39,199 bases of DNA, taken from positions 1-39,199 of the forward strand of contig NZ_FOKI01000031.1 of NCBI RefSeq assembly GCF_900111985.1, written 5' to 3'. Shown here piece by piece: positions 23,889 to 31,765 of this stretch. How positions within the stretch are numbered: position 1 is the stretch's first letter; every line of letters starts with the position of its first letter. The DNA comes from Clostridium frigidicarnis (GTDB lineage: Bacteria > Bacillota > Clostridia > Clostridiales > Clostridiaceae). The position numbers and the translations under genes are program-made. The notes beneath the pieces are model-generated. The model saw nothing but the letters and a program-made list of their open reading frames with translations, did not search any database and was not told the origin of the DNA.

Positions 23889-24077
23889 ATGGAATATGAA
23901 GATACTAAATGCCCTAAATGTGGTGGTACTAATATAGTTGAGGGAAAATCTAATTCTTACATGAAAATTCAACCATTGAACAAACTCTATTCATCTCAAT
24001 CTGATATATATGTACAATTTTGTAAAGATTGCGGCCATGTCATAAATATGCGAGTTGGAAATCCAGATATATTTTAA
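23889..24077 (+). CDS. small zinc-ribbon protein
   Basis: No specific function recognised. The 62-residue protein has two CxxC knuckles, Cys8/Cys11 (KCPKCGG) and Cys45/Cys48 (FCKDCGH), joined by a polar strand region, the layout of a single zinc ribbon. AAGGAGGA lies seven to eight bases before the ATG, which makes expression convincing. It precedes the methyltransferase gene by 70 bp on the same strand and may be co-transcribed. Confidence 0.75.
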   Translation: MEYEDTKCPKCGGTNIVEGKSNSYMKIQPLNKLYSSQSDIYVQFCKDCGHVINMRVGNPDIF

Positions 24078-24147
24078 ATTTGTTTTTTTGCTATTGTTTG
24101 AAATCAGTTACACTGTATAGAATATATAAAGTAAGGACGGTGTTCAT

Positions 24148-25014
24148 ATGTTTAAGATAACATTCAATAGTAAAAGTAGTAATGTAGATAGTACAATAGA
24201 ACTTCTTCAAATCCATGATATTTTTAATACTTATTATGAAGCCCATATTACTGTAGTTGAAGATAAATATGGATATGATTTTGTTGAAAATGATGATAAA
24301 GATATATTAATAAACATAATATGCGAAGATAGTGATGAATTATCTCAAACAGAACATAAATTGAAGGAAATTTTAAATGATGTTAATTTTTCAATATGTG
24401 AAGTTGATAACACTAATTTCCAACAAAGTTTTGAACCTATAGACCTGAATAATGGTTATGTTTTAGCTGACCCTAGTTATATATGTGAAGATAACAAAAT
24501 GCATATTAACTTTATACCTCAAGGGGCTTTTGGAACTGGAGTTCATGAAACAACCCAGGATCTTTTAAGAACTATCCTATCAATGGACTTAACAGGTAAA
24601 TCTGTTTTAGATATAGGAACCGGCTCTGGCATTCTCGCTCTAGCAGCCTCGATAAAAAATGCTAAAAAAGTAACAGCTTTAGATTTACGAGATGTGACAG
24701 ATGAAATTGAACTAAATGCAAGCTTAAACAACCTTAATAACATCGAAGTTGCTGTGGGTAATGCTTTAGAAGATTTAACCCTAAGTATTGATGATTACTA
24801 TGATTTAATAATTATAAATATAGGTGGAGAAGAAACTCATATGTTTATGCCATTTATAAATAACCATTGTACTAAGAATTCTACTGTTCTAGTATCTGGC
24901 CTTGTAACTTGGAGTTATGAGGAAGTGGTTGAAGGTATAAAAACTTATGGTTTTGAACTGTGTGAAACTATAACTTCTAACGAATGGGTTTCTCTTTCAT
25001 TCAACAAAAAATAG
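24148..25014 (+). CDS. SAM-dependent methyltransferase related to ribosomal protein L11 methyltransferase PrmA
   Basis: The 288-residue protein has the PrmA layout: a poorly conserved N-terminal substrate-recognition domain (1-100), then a Rossmann methyltransferase domain. AFGTGVHETT (127-136) matches the PrmA FGTGxHxTT motif, and VLDIGTGSGILALAA (153-167) is SAM motif I. Where PrmA usually has an N(I/L)xANxL post-motif, this protein reads NIGGEETHMF (224-233), and the N-terminal domain is very acidic. It may therefore be a paralogue acting on another protein rather than L11. It ends inside a strong terminator hairpin. Confidence 0.8.
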   Translation: MFKITFNSKSSNVDSTIELLQIHDIFNTYYEAHITVVEDKYGYDFVENDDKDILINIICEDSDELSQTEHKLKEILNDVNFSICEVDNTNFQQSFEPIDLNNGYVLADPSYICEDNKMHINFIPQGAFGTGVHETTQDLLRTILSMDLTGKSVLDIGTGSGILALAASIKNAKKVTALDLRDVTDEIELNASLNNLNNIEVAVGNALEDLTLSIDDYYDLIIINIGGEETHMFMPFINNHCTKNSTVLVSGLVTWSYEEVVEGIKTYGFELCETITSNEWVSLSFNKK

Positions 25015-25040
25015 AATGCTCTTTAGAGCATTCTATTTTT
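25006..25040. terminator. terminator overlapping the methyltransferase stop codon
   Basis: AAAAATAGAATGCTC/GAGCATTCTATTTTT with a four-base loop; bidirectional, serving convergent genes. Confidence 0.9.
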
Positions 25041-25097
25041 ATATTTTTTACGTCTAATTATCCTTTTATTGGAATTTAGTTTATTTGGGTTTGTCTA

Positions 25098-25946
25098 CTA
25101 AGCATTCAATCTATTCCTAAAGTCTAATTTATTTTTGCATTTTAAAAATAATATTATTCCTAAAACCGGAACAATTATATAACATGCTAATTTTAGCGTA
25201 AAATTTTCAGGAACATACATAAAATTCACTACAAAATTATTTGCTGCATGCATAAGCATACAAACATATAATGACTTAGTAAAATAATATACTGTTCCAA
25301 TTATTAATCCTATAATAAAACCATTTAAACCTTGTGGTAAATTTAAATGCATAAATCCGAAAATTAAAGCAGAGATAACTATAGCCTTTTTAGGTGAGTA
25401 TTTTTTAAGCATTCCATTTAATATTATACCTCTATAAACTATTTCTTCAAAGAAAGGTGCTAATATTACTCCCACAATAAATAATACACTTCTAGGTGAA
25501 TTTTTATAAAGCTCTTCAATTTTTCCTACGCTCTCATCTGAAATTAAATACGGTAATTTTCCAAACATTTCATCAATCACACCGTACCTTATCATAATAA
25601 AAGAAATTATAATTCCTAAACAACATATATAGTCCTTTTTATTAATTTTTACTTTATTAACATCAAGATTACAACAATCTTTTGTTTTAAAAATATTTAT
25701 TACTATAGATATAATTATTACGTTTATTAAAAATTCATTTACAATTACCCAACATGAAGTAAATATACCTTTATTTATATAAGTTCCTATGATATTTTTC
25801 CCTATAAAAGCTGGTATTACCCCTACAACAAGTGACAACCAAAAAAATAACATTCCTATTCCTACAACCTCACAAAGTCCAATATTCTCTAATTGTATTT
25901 CCCCTGTAATTAGCCTATATATAGAACTACGTTTAATAAATTTCAT
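25098..25946 (-). CDS. CPBP (CAAX/Abi) family membrane protease
   Basis: A multi-pass membrane protein, 282 residues from the ATG at 25946, which has GGAGGG five bases upstream (an in-frame GTG four codons earlier lies within that site). Catalytic motifs of the family are present: EEIVYRG (Glu-Glu and Arg), FMHLNLP with a histidine, and MHAANNFVVNF. About seven to eight hydrophobic helices are visible. Relatives process prenylated proteins, bacteriocin precursors or anti-sigma factors. There is no bacteriocin gene nearby, so the substrate is unknown. It ends in a basic tail (KCKNKLDFRNRLNA). Confidence 0.88.
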   Translation of the reverse strand: MKFIKRSSIYRLITGEIQLENIGLCEVVGIGMLFFWLSLVVGVIPAFIGKNIIGTYINKGIFTSCWVIVNEFLINVIIISIVINIFKTKDCCNLDVNKVKINKKDYICCLGIIISFIMIRYGVIDEMFGKLPYLISDESVGKIEELYKNSPRSVLFIVGVILAPFFEEIVYRGIILNGMLKKYSPKKAIVISALIFGFMHLNLPQGLNGFIIGLIIGTVYYFTKSLYVCMLMHAANNFVVNFMYVPENFTLKLACYIIVPVLGIILFLKCKNKLDFRNRLNA

Positions 25947-25978
25947 ATCGCCCTCCACATTATGTTTAACAACATTAC

Positions 25979-26008
25979 AATAAACTAAACATTAAAATTT
26001 AGTTTATG
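25979..26008. promoter_or_regulatory. inverted repeat upstream of the CPBP gene
   Basis: ATAAACTAAA/TTTAGTTTAT with an eight- to nine-base centre, 35 bp upstream of the start. It could be an operator or a leader hairpin. Confidence 0.4.
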
Positions 26009-26064
26009 TTTGTTATTTTTAAATTTAATTTAGTAGTTTTATGTTAAAAATTTATTTTAAAATT

Positions 26065-26094
26065 AAGTAGATTTGTTTTTACACAAATCTACTT
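26065..26094 (-). terminator. terminator after the DUF1015 gene
   Basis: AAGTAGATTTG/CAAATCTACTT stem, followed on the minus strand by AATTTTAAAAT. Confidence 0.75.
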
Positions 26095-26141
26095 TCAATT
26101 TTAAAATTTCTCTTGCCCAGAAATTTTTACGTAACTTTTAC

Positions 26142-27392
26142 TTAGCTTAATCTATGAATAAATAATCCACTCCTAAGCTTTGGTTCAAACCAAGTTGATT
26201 TTGGTGGCATAACTCTTCCTGCATCAGCTATATCCATCAAATCATCTATAGTTGTTGCATACATAGAAAATGCTATTTTCATATCTTCTTTACATCTTCT
26301 CTCAAGCTCATTAAGTCCCCTTATTCCACCTATAAAGTCTATTCTCTTATCTTTTCTTGGATCTTCTATCCCTAATATTGGATGTAACAAGTTGTTTTGA
26401 AGTATAGATACATCTAATCTATCTACAGGATCATTTTCATCAAATATTCCATCTTTGGCTGAAAGTTTATACCATTTTCCATCAAGGAACATTCCAAAAG
26501 TACGTTTTTCACATGGACTAAATTGTTTTCCCTCTATTCCATGTTCTTCAACGTTAAATTTCTCTTTTACTTTATTGAAAAATTCCTCTGTGCTATTTCC
26601 GTTTAAATCTTTAACAACTCTGTTATAGTCCATTACATAAAGATCTTCATCTGCAAATATTACAGATAAGAAATAGTTGAACTCTTCTTTTCCATCATAA
26701 TCTTTCTTTTCTTCTCTTCTCTTCTTTCCAACTTTAACAGCCGATGCTGCTCTATGGTGTCCATCAGCTATATATAAATAGTCAACTTCTCCAAATAAGA
26801 AACAAAGCCTATTTACTGTAACTTCATCATCTACTACCCATACTATATGACTTATTCCATCATCTGATGTAAAATCATAGACAGGTTTATGGTTATCTGC
26901 CCAATGCTTTATTGATGTACTTATTTCTTCATTATCTCTATAAGTTAAGAATATAGGACCTGTGTTTGCGTCACAATAATCTACATGATTAATTCTATCT
27001 TGCTCTTTTTCAGCCCTAGTATGTTCATGCTTCTTTATAACATCTGTCATATAATCATCTATTGATGCACACACAACTAAACCAGTTTGAACTCTTCCAT
27101 CCATTATTTGTCTATACACATATAAACATGGTTTTTCATCTTGTATGAATGTACCCTCTTTTATCATGTTATCTAGATTTTCTCTAGCTTTTCCATATAC
27201 TTTTTTATCATATATATCTATAGAAGAATCTAAATCAACTTCTGCCTTATCTACATGTAAAAATGAATATGGATTATCTTTTACCATATCTCTAGCCTCT
27301 TCACTATTCATTACATCATAAGGAAGAGCCGCAACTTTACTTGCTAAAGTTTCATTTGGTCTTATTGCCTTAAAAGGTTTTACTATTGCCAT
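26142..27392 (-). CDS. DUF1015 family protein with ParB/Srx-like DGHHR motif
   Basis: Function is not experimentally settled. The 416-residue cytosolic protein begins with the family-typical KPFKAIRPN and AALPYDVM. It has KKHEHTRAEKEQDRI (120-134) and the signature IADGHHRAASA (208-218), resembling the nucleotide-binding GxHRxxA box of the ParB/Srx fold, a fold that also includes free serine kinases. It follows serA by 40 bp on the same strand and lies in a serine cluster, so a role in serine or phosphoserine metabolism is a reasonable inference. I recall clostridial homologues in the same order being labelled SpoOJ/ParB-related. Confidence 0.85.
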   Translation of the reverse strand: MAIVKPFKAIRPNETLASKVAALPYDVMNSEEARDMVKDNPYSFLHVDKAEVDLDSSIDIYDKKVYGKARENLDNMIKEGTFIQDEKPCLYVYRQIMDGRVQTGLVVCASIDDYMTDVIKKHEHTRAEKEQDRINHVDYCDANTGPIFLTYRDNEEISTSIKHWADNHKPVYDFTSDDGISHIVWVVDDEVTVNRLCFLFGEVDYLYIADGHHRAASAVKVGKKRREEKKDYDGKEEFNYFLSVIFADEDLYVMDYNRVVKDLNGNSTEEFFNKVKEKFNVEEHGIEGKQFSPCEKRTFGMFLDGKWYKLSAKDGIFDENDPVDRLDVSILQNNLLHPILGIEDPRKDKRIDFIGGIRGLNELERRCKEDMKIAFSMYATTIDDLMDIADAGRVMPPKSTWFEPKLRSGLFIHRLS

Positions 27393-27432
27393 AAATTAGC
27401 CTCCCGTCTTATAATCTTATGGTTTTAAACTT

Positions 27433-28344
27433 TTATTTGCAAAAATCTTTAATTATAGATACTATTTCCTCACCTATTCTTGTTTGAGCTTCTTTAGTTG
27501 ATGCTCCTACATGCGGTGTTACAGATACATTTGGATGATTTATAAGCTCTGTATTTTTTGTTGGTTCTTCTTCAAATACATCTATTCCAGCACCCTTAAC
27601 TTTTCCACTATTTAATGCATTAAGTAATGCTTTTTCACATACAACTCCGCCTCTAGCAAGGTTTATTAAAAATGCTCCATCTTTCATTATTTCAAATTGT
27701 TTTTCTCCTATTACAGCACCCTTAGTTTTATCAAAAGGTATATGAAGTGATACAAAATCTGATCTCTTTAATAAATCTTCAAGTTCACAATACTCATATT
27801 GATCAAATCCAGTTTCTTTTCCTGATCTCTTGTTATATAAAACCTTCATTCCTAAAGCTTCTGCTCTCTTTGCAGTTTCTTTAGCTATTCTACCAAAGCC
27901 AATTAAACCTAAAGTTTTACCTCCAAGTTCAATTCCTTTATATTGTTTTTTATTCCATTCTCCATTTCTCATAGTTGCATTTGATGCTCCTAAGAATCTA
28001 GCTGCTGCAAACATATGAGCAATAGCTAATTCTGCAACTGATGCACTTGATGCATTTGGAGTATTTCTTACTGCAATACCTTTTGATTCAGCGTATTTAA
28101 CATCTATGTTATCTACACCAACTCCACCTCTTATTATAAGTTTTAAATTTCCTGTTTCTAAAGCTTTATCTATTATACCCTCTCTAACCTTAGTTGCAGA
28201 TCTTACAACTACACAGTTAAAGTTTTTTAATGCTTCTCCCAATTCTTCTGGTGCATAGAACTTCTCTACAACCTCAAATCCGCTTGCTTTTAATTCTTTT
28301 ACACCATTCTTATCCATACCATCAGTAACTAATATTCTAAACAT
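27433..28344 (-). CDS. serA: D-3-phosphoglycerate dehydrogenase (short form without ACT domain)
   Basis: Oxidises 3-phosphoglycerate to 3-phosphohydroxypyruvate, the first step of serine synthesis. The 303-residue protein has a D-2-hydroxyacid dehydrogenase core: GGVGVDNID (73-81), NAD-binding GLIGFGRIA (146-154), catalytic Arg231 (ARGGVV), Glu260 and His278 (TPHVGAST). It lacks the C-terminal ACT or ASB domains, so serine feedback inhibition of the usual kind is unlikely. The gene has DUF1015 40 bp downstream and the aminotransferase 320 bp upstream on the same strand; the intervening spacer contains a terminator. Confidence 0.9.
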   Translation of the reverse strand: MFRILVTDGMDKNGVKELKASGFEVVEKFYAPEELGEALKNFNCVVVRSATKVREGIIDKALETGNLKLIIRGGVGVDNIDVKYAESKGIAVRNTPNASSASVAELAIAHMFAAARFLGASNATMRNGEWNKKQYKGIELGGKTLGLIGFGRIAKETAKRAEALGMKVLYNKRSGKETGFDQYEYCELEDLLKRSDFVSLHIPFDKTKGAVIGEKQFEIMKDGAFLINLARGGVVCEKALLNALNSGKVKGAGIDVFEEEPTKNTELINHPNVSVTPHVGASTKEAQTRIGEEIVSIIKDFCK

Positions 28345-28551
28345 TTAAAAACCCCCCACAATTTTCATATTCAACTTTACATTCTCAATTCAATATAAGC
28401 TTATTAATTATTGAAATTGAGGATTAAGACTTTTAGTATATGGATTATCCATCTTAAAACTCCATATTTTCTAAATTCAAAATCTATAGTTATATGAATC
28501 ATTTACGTAGACTTGAAATTCGTAATTATATACAGTCTTTACGTAAACTTT

Positions 28552-28588
28552 CCACTTCTAATTTGCAACTTTCAACTTGTCACTATTC
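28552..28588. repeat. short ACTTGT/ACTTTC repeat tract between serA and the aminotransferase
   Basis: Units such as CAACTTTCAACTTGTCAC within the 320-bp spacer. Also present is a near-repeat TTTACGTAGACTT (28501) / TTTACGTAAACTT (28538). No gene is visible in 28345-28664. Confidence 0.45.
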
Positions 28589-28617
28589 AAATTTGTCATT
28601 AAATATAATTATGTTAG

Positions 28618-28650
28618 AAATAGGAGACAAATTCTATTTGCCTCCTATTA
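28618..28650 (-). terminator. terminator between the aminotransferase gene and serA
   Basis: AATAGGAG-CAAAT/ATTTG-CTCCTATT stem with one mismatch, 15 bp past the aminotransferase stop codon. serA therefore probably also has its own promoter. Confidence 0.7.
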
Positions 28651-28664
28651 TCATAAGATTAAAA

Positions 28665-29738
28665 TTAGAATCCTAAGATTTCATCTAATACAGATAATAA
28701 TTCTTTTATATCTTCCATTTGGCAATCAGCCATATGAGCTATTCTAAATGTTTTATCTTTTAGTTTTCCATATCCATTAGATATTTGGAATCCTCTTTCT
28801 CCTAATTTTTTATTTAAGTCTGCAACACTTAAATCTGTTGTATTTTTTATATTAGTTAATGTGTTTGATAAATATTTTTCGTCTGGAAATACTTCAAAAT
28901 GTTCTCTTGCCCATGCTCTTACAACTTCAGCCATTTCTTTATGTCTTTGGAATCTGTTTTCTAATCCTTCAACATTTATTATTCTGTCAAGTTGATAATC
29001 TAGTGCAAACATATGTGAAAGAGATGGTGTTGATGGATATTGATAATCCTTCTTTTGAATGTATTTATATAATGCTAATAAATCTAGATATGTTCCTCTA
29101 TGTTCTACTTTCTCAGCTCTTAATTTTGCTTTTTCTGAGAATGTACACATAGCCATTCCTGGAGGTAGACCTATAGCTTTTTGAGTTGAAGTTATACATA
29201 TATCAACTCCTAGCTTGTCTACTTCTATTTTGCTTCCTGCTGCTGAACTTACTGCATCTAAGCACCAAACAACTTCTGGATACTTTTTCATAACTTCAGC
29301 AATTTCATCTACTGGGTTCATTAATCCTGTTGAGGTTTCATTGTGTGTAACTGTTATTAAGTCATATTTTCCTGTAGCAAGGACTTCATCTACCATCTCT
29401 GGTGTTGTAGGTTTTCCCCATTCAGATTCAAATAAATCTGCTGGTACATTATTGCTAGTAGCCATTTCATACCATCTTTTTCCAAAAGCTCCTACTGCGA
29501 AAACAGCTGCTCTTTTAGCAGTACATGAACGTACAGCTCCTTCCATAAGACCACTACCTGAAGTAGTTGATAAAAGGATTTCATTATTTGTATAGAATAG
29601 CTTTCTAAGATTATCGCTTATTCTTCTTTGAATAGCAGAAGCATCCTTACTTCTGTGACCTATCATAGGCATTGACATTTTTTCTAATACATCTGGTCTA
29701 ACCTCTACTGGTCCTGGAATAAATAACTTTTTATGCAT
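28665..29738 (-). CDS. class V PLP aminotransferase (serine/phosphoserine or alanine-glyoxylate type)
   Basis: Likely supplies the amino-transfer step of serine synthesis. From the ATG at 29738, preceded by GGAGG at eight bases, the protein is 357 residues; an ATG 11 codons earlier has no good ribosome site. HKKLFIPGPVEVRPDV is the typical start of the family, SGSGLMEGAVRS binds the cofactor phosphate, CLDAVSSAAG holds the ring-binding Asp, and STQKAIGLPPG carries the PLP lysine. It is closer to alanine-glyoxylate aminotransferases than to SerC, but neighbouring serA points to phosphohydroxypyruvate (or hydroxypyruvate) as acceptor. No phosphoserine phosphatase is present nearby. Confidence 0.88.
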   Translation of the reverse strand: MHKKLFIPGPVEVRPDVLEKMSMPMIGHRSKDASAIQRRISDNLRKLFYTNNEILLSTTSGSGLMEGAVRSCTAKRAAVFAVGAFGKRWYEMATSNNVPADLFESEWGKPTTPEMVDEVLATGKYDLITVTHNETSTGLMNPVDEIAEVMKKYPEVVWCLDAVSSAAGSKIEVDKLGVDICITSTQKAIGLPPGMAMCTFSEKAKLRAEKVEHRGTYLDLLALYKYIQKKDYQYPSTPSLSHMFALDYQLDRIINVEGLENRFQRHKEMAEVVRAWAREHFEVFPDEKYLSNTLTNIKNTTDLSVADLNKKLGERGFQISNGYGKLKDKTFRIAHMADCQMEDIKELLSVLDEILGF

Positions 29739-29771
29739 ACACTTTTCCTCCATACCCACTGGCAAAGCCAT

Positions 29772-30060
29772 TTATGTTTATTTGTTTTGATATGACTATA
29801 TTCTAACATTCCATCTTTATTTACTCAATATTTAAAATTAAGCGAATTATCTGAAATTACCTCTTATTTCTCTATTATTTTTATTTTGATTCATCATCAA
29901 TTAATTATATTTACAATTTATTCTAACTTTTGTACATATATTCAATTTTATTGAATATTTACTTGGAAAATTTTATGTTTTATATATTTTTTTATTATAG
30001 TTTTTTTCTATAATTCTATAGAGTTAAATTTTGTTTACTTAACCTATTGAACAGCAAGAC
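29772..30060. other. AT-rich spacer without recognised gene
   Basis: Upstream of the aminotransferase gene; very AT-rich. I saw no T-box, no riboswitch and no convincing ORF; promoter elements cannot be assigned with confidence. Confidence 0.5.
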
Positions 30061-30131
30061 AAAAATCCCCTCTATTATCAATGTTTCATTAAATTAAACT
30101 ATAATTTAAGTATTTATTAATAATAAAGAGG
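30061..30131 (-). terminator. possible terminator after the NUDIX gene
   Basis: CCTCT-TTATTATTAA pairs imperfectly with TTGATAATA-GAGGGG over a long loop. On the minus strand ATTTTTG follows. Confidence 0.45.
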
Positions 30132-30185
30132 TCCTATTTAAACATTATGAATTTTTGTTAACTTTCAATTATAAATTACCTATAT

Positions 30186-30839
30186 TTATTCAAAATAAGT
30201 TTTTAATTTTCTTAACCCGTATGCTAAAACTTCACCATGGTCTCCTGCTATACAATCACTAAATTCAATTTTAAAATCTTTATCCAAATTATTTCCAAAC
30301 TTAATATCCTTAGTTTTTAGTTTAAGATTTATATCCAAATCACGGTTACTCAAGTTTATTTTTAATTTATCACTATTCTCTTCTAAATTTACTTTAAACC
30401 ATTTAGCATCAGCTGCATCATCTCCAGCAATAGCCTTAACATTATTTTCTATTACAGCTATATATGAAACTGTTATAATTCTATCTCTCTTATCTCTATT
30501 AACATCGCCGAAAGCTCTTAATTGAATCATAGGAATGTTTTTAAGTCCTGTTTCCTCTTCTAATTCTCTTGCTGCTGACTCCTCTAAATTTTCATCCATA
30601 TTTATAAATCCACCTGGAAAAGCCCACTTATTTATATCAGGAAAATTTCCTCTTTTGATTAGTAAAACTTCTACCTCTTTTCCAAAATAAGATTCTCTAT
30701 TTACTTCACCTATTTTAAATATAAGCATGTCTACTGTTACTGATGGTTTTTTATATTTACTTGAATCATACTCTTTTAAAAATTCTTCTTCTGTCTGTCC
30801 CTTTGAATTTAAAATTATATCCTTCATTTTTATTGTCAC
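30186..30839 (-). CDS. NUDIX hydrolase
   Basis: Hydrolyses a nucleoside-diphosphate-linked substrate that I cannot name. The 217-residue protein contains a full NUDIX box, GGFINMDENLEESAARELEEETGL (about 76-99). NKWAFPGG comes before it and FGDVNRDKRDRIITVSYIA after it, similar to ADP-ribose pyrophosphatase-like proteins (YjhB/NrtR N-terminal type). A C-terminal segment of about 60 residues follows, without the winged helix of NrtR. Start choice is uncertain: GTG at 30839 or ATG four codons later, as AAGGA is too close to the first and far from the second. The palindromic element lies 53 bp upstream. Confidence 0.82.
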   Translation of the reverse strand: MTIKMKDIILNSKGQTEEEFLKEYDSSKYKKPSVTVDMLIFKIGEVNRESYFGKEVEVLLIKRGNFPDINKWAFPGGFINMDENLEESAARELEEETGLKNIPMIQLRAFGDVNRDKRDRIITVSYIAVIENNVKAIAGDDAADAKWFKVNLEENSDKLKINLSNRDLDINLKLKTKDIKFGNNLDKDFKIEFSDCIAGDHGEVLAYGLRKLKTYFE

Positions 30840-30892
30840 ATCCTTTTATTATCTGGTTTCATAATACTATTTTAGTATCAAATATACAAATT

Positions 30893-30961
30893 AGGCACAT
30901 GAAAGAAAATAACAATCCAAATATACTAGCATACTGCCTTGTTATTTTTTTGAATGTGCCT
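30893..30961 (-). repeat. AGGCACAT palindromic element upstream of the NUDIX gene
   Basis: Read on the minus strand it is nearly identical to the mtnN-leader copy, including the CAGTATGCTAGTATATTT centre, and has the same orientation relative to the gene it precedes. Confidence 0.85.
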
Positions 30962-30968
30962 TATATCT

Positions 30969-31006
30969 TAAAAAATCTAGGTTGTAATTTCTACCTAGAT
31001 TTTTTA
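30969..31006. terminator. terminator after the small Cys protein gene
   Basis: AAAAAATCTAGGT/ACCTAGATTTTTT with an eleven-base loop; T-run on both strands. Confidence 0.85.
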
Positions 31007-31104
31007 ATAGTCTTATGGCTACGTCACTAGATTACTTATCCAACATTCATATGTTGAAAAGAATACCATCTACATCAAAATTCGTTCTATTTGTTAATAT
31101 TACA

Positions 31105-31299
31105 TTAGTTGTTTTTAAAAACACTTGACATTGCTTCATATAAATTTTGAGAGCAATTACCATTGCCACTTATATAATGAGTACAATTATAACAACTCTC
31201 ACCACTTGGTCCATTACTCATTATATGTATTATACTTTTAGGTGTATATCCATAGCAATGTTGTCCAACTAAATTCTTGTAATTATAATTAGAATACAT
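31105..31299 (-). CDS. small Cys-containing protein, unknown function
   Basis: Not recognised. The 64-residue protein has an aromatic/asparagine-rich start (MYSNYNYKN), one Cys at 15, then GPSGESCYNCTHYISGNGNC with a CxxC pair and a third Cys, suggesting a small metal-binding knuckle. GGAGTG lies eight bases before the ATG, and a strong terminator follows, so it is a plausible independent transcription unit. A palindromic element lies 40 bp upstream. No signal peptide or membrane helix. Confidence 0.6.
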   Translation of the reverse strand: MYSNYNYKNLVGQHCYGYTPKSIIHIMSNGPSGESCYNCTHYISGNGNCSQNLYEAMSSVFKNN

Positions 31300-31339
31300 A
31301 AGGCTTCACTCCAAATCTTATAATAAATTTAAAAGTTTT

Positions 31340-31399
31340 AGACACATGACATAAAATAGGTTGACATACTGACGACTTGTTCTTTTTTTAAATGTGCCT
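31340..31399 (-). repeat. AGGCACAT palindromic element upstream of the small Cys protein gene
   Basis: Diverged copy: on the minus strand AGGCACATTT, A-run, GAACAAGTC, then a shifted CAGTATG centre and CATGTGTCT at the end. Same orientation relative to its gene as the mtnN and NUDIX copies. Confidence 0.7.
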
Positions 31400-31543
31400 T
31401 ACTCCTATTATTTCTATGATTCCCTCCAAATATTCATAAACTACAGTTTAATAAAAAAACACCATACATGCTATTAAAATCAAGTTATTCTTGGCTTTAG
31501 ATGAAATTTAATTAAAAGAAACTTATTTGTAAATGATATGGAT

Positions 31544-31582
31544 AATTACAAGTTACAAGTTACAAGTTTTAGGTTGTAAGTT
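31544..31582. repeat. TTACAAG tandem tract
   Basis: ATTACAAGTTACAAGTTACAAG, i.e. three TTACAAG units (inverse of ACTTGTA), then GTTGTAAGTT. It lies in the 31403-31765 spacer, which otherwise shows no gene. Confidence 0.6.
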
Positions 31583-31765
31583 AATAATAGTAAATTTAGT
31601 TTTGTAGCATGTTATACATTTATTGAGCAATAGTCGCAATTGGATAAACGTTTTCTATATTTAAAGAACTAGCACAATATATGCTTAAGAACTACTTTTT
31701 TGAGATTAAATGAAATTTGGTTATTTACATTTATTTATTTATAATTAAATTGAGGTGAGTTTTAG

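Noticed and set aside
29739-30185. Serine T-box leader upstream of the aminotransferase
   Set aside because: No AGGGTGGNACCGCG-type motif or associated terminator/antiterminator was found.
31603-31765. Cobalamin riboswitch upstream of the adenosyltransferase or dhaB
   Set aside because: No B12-box-like sequence or long conserved leader was visible in either upstream region.
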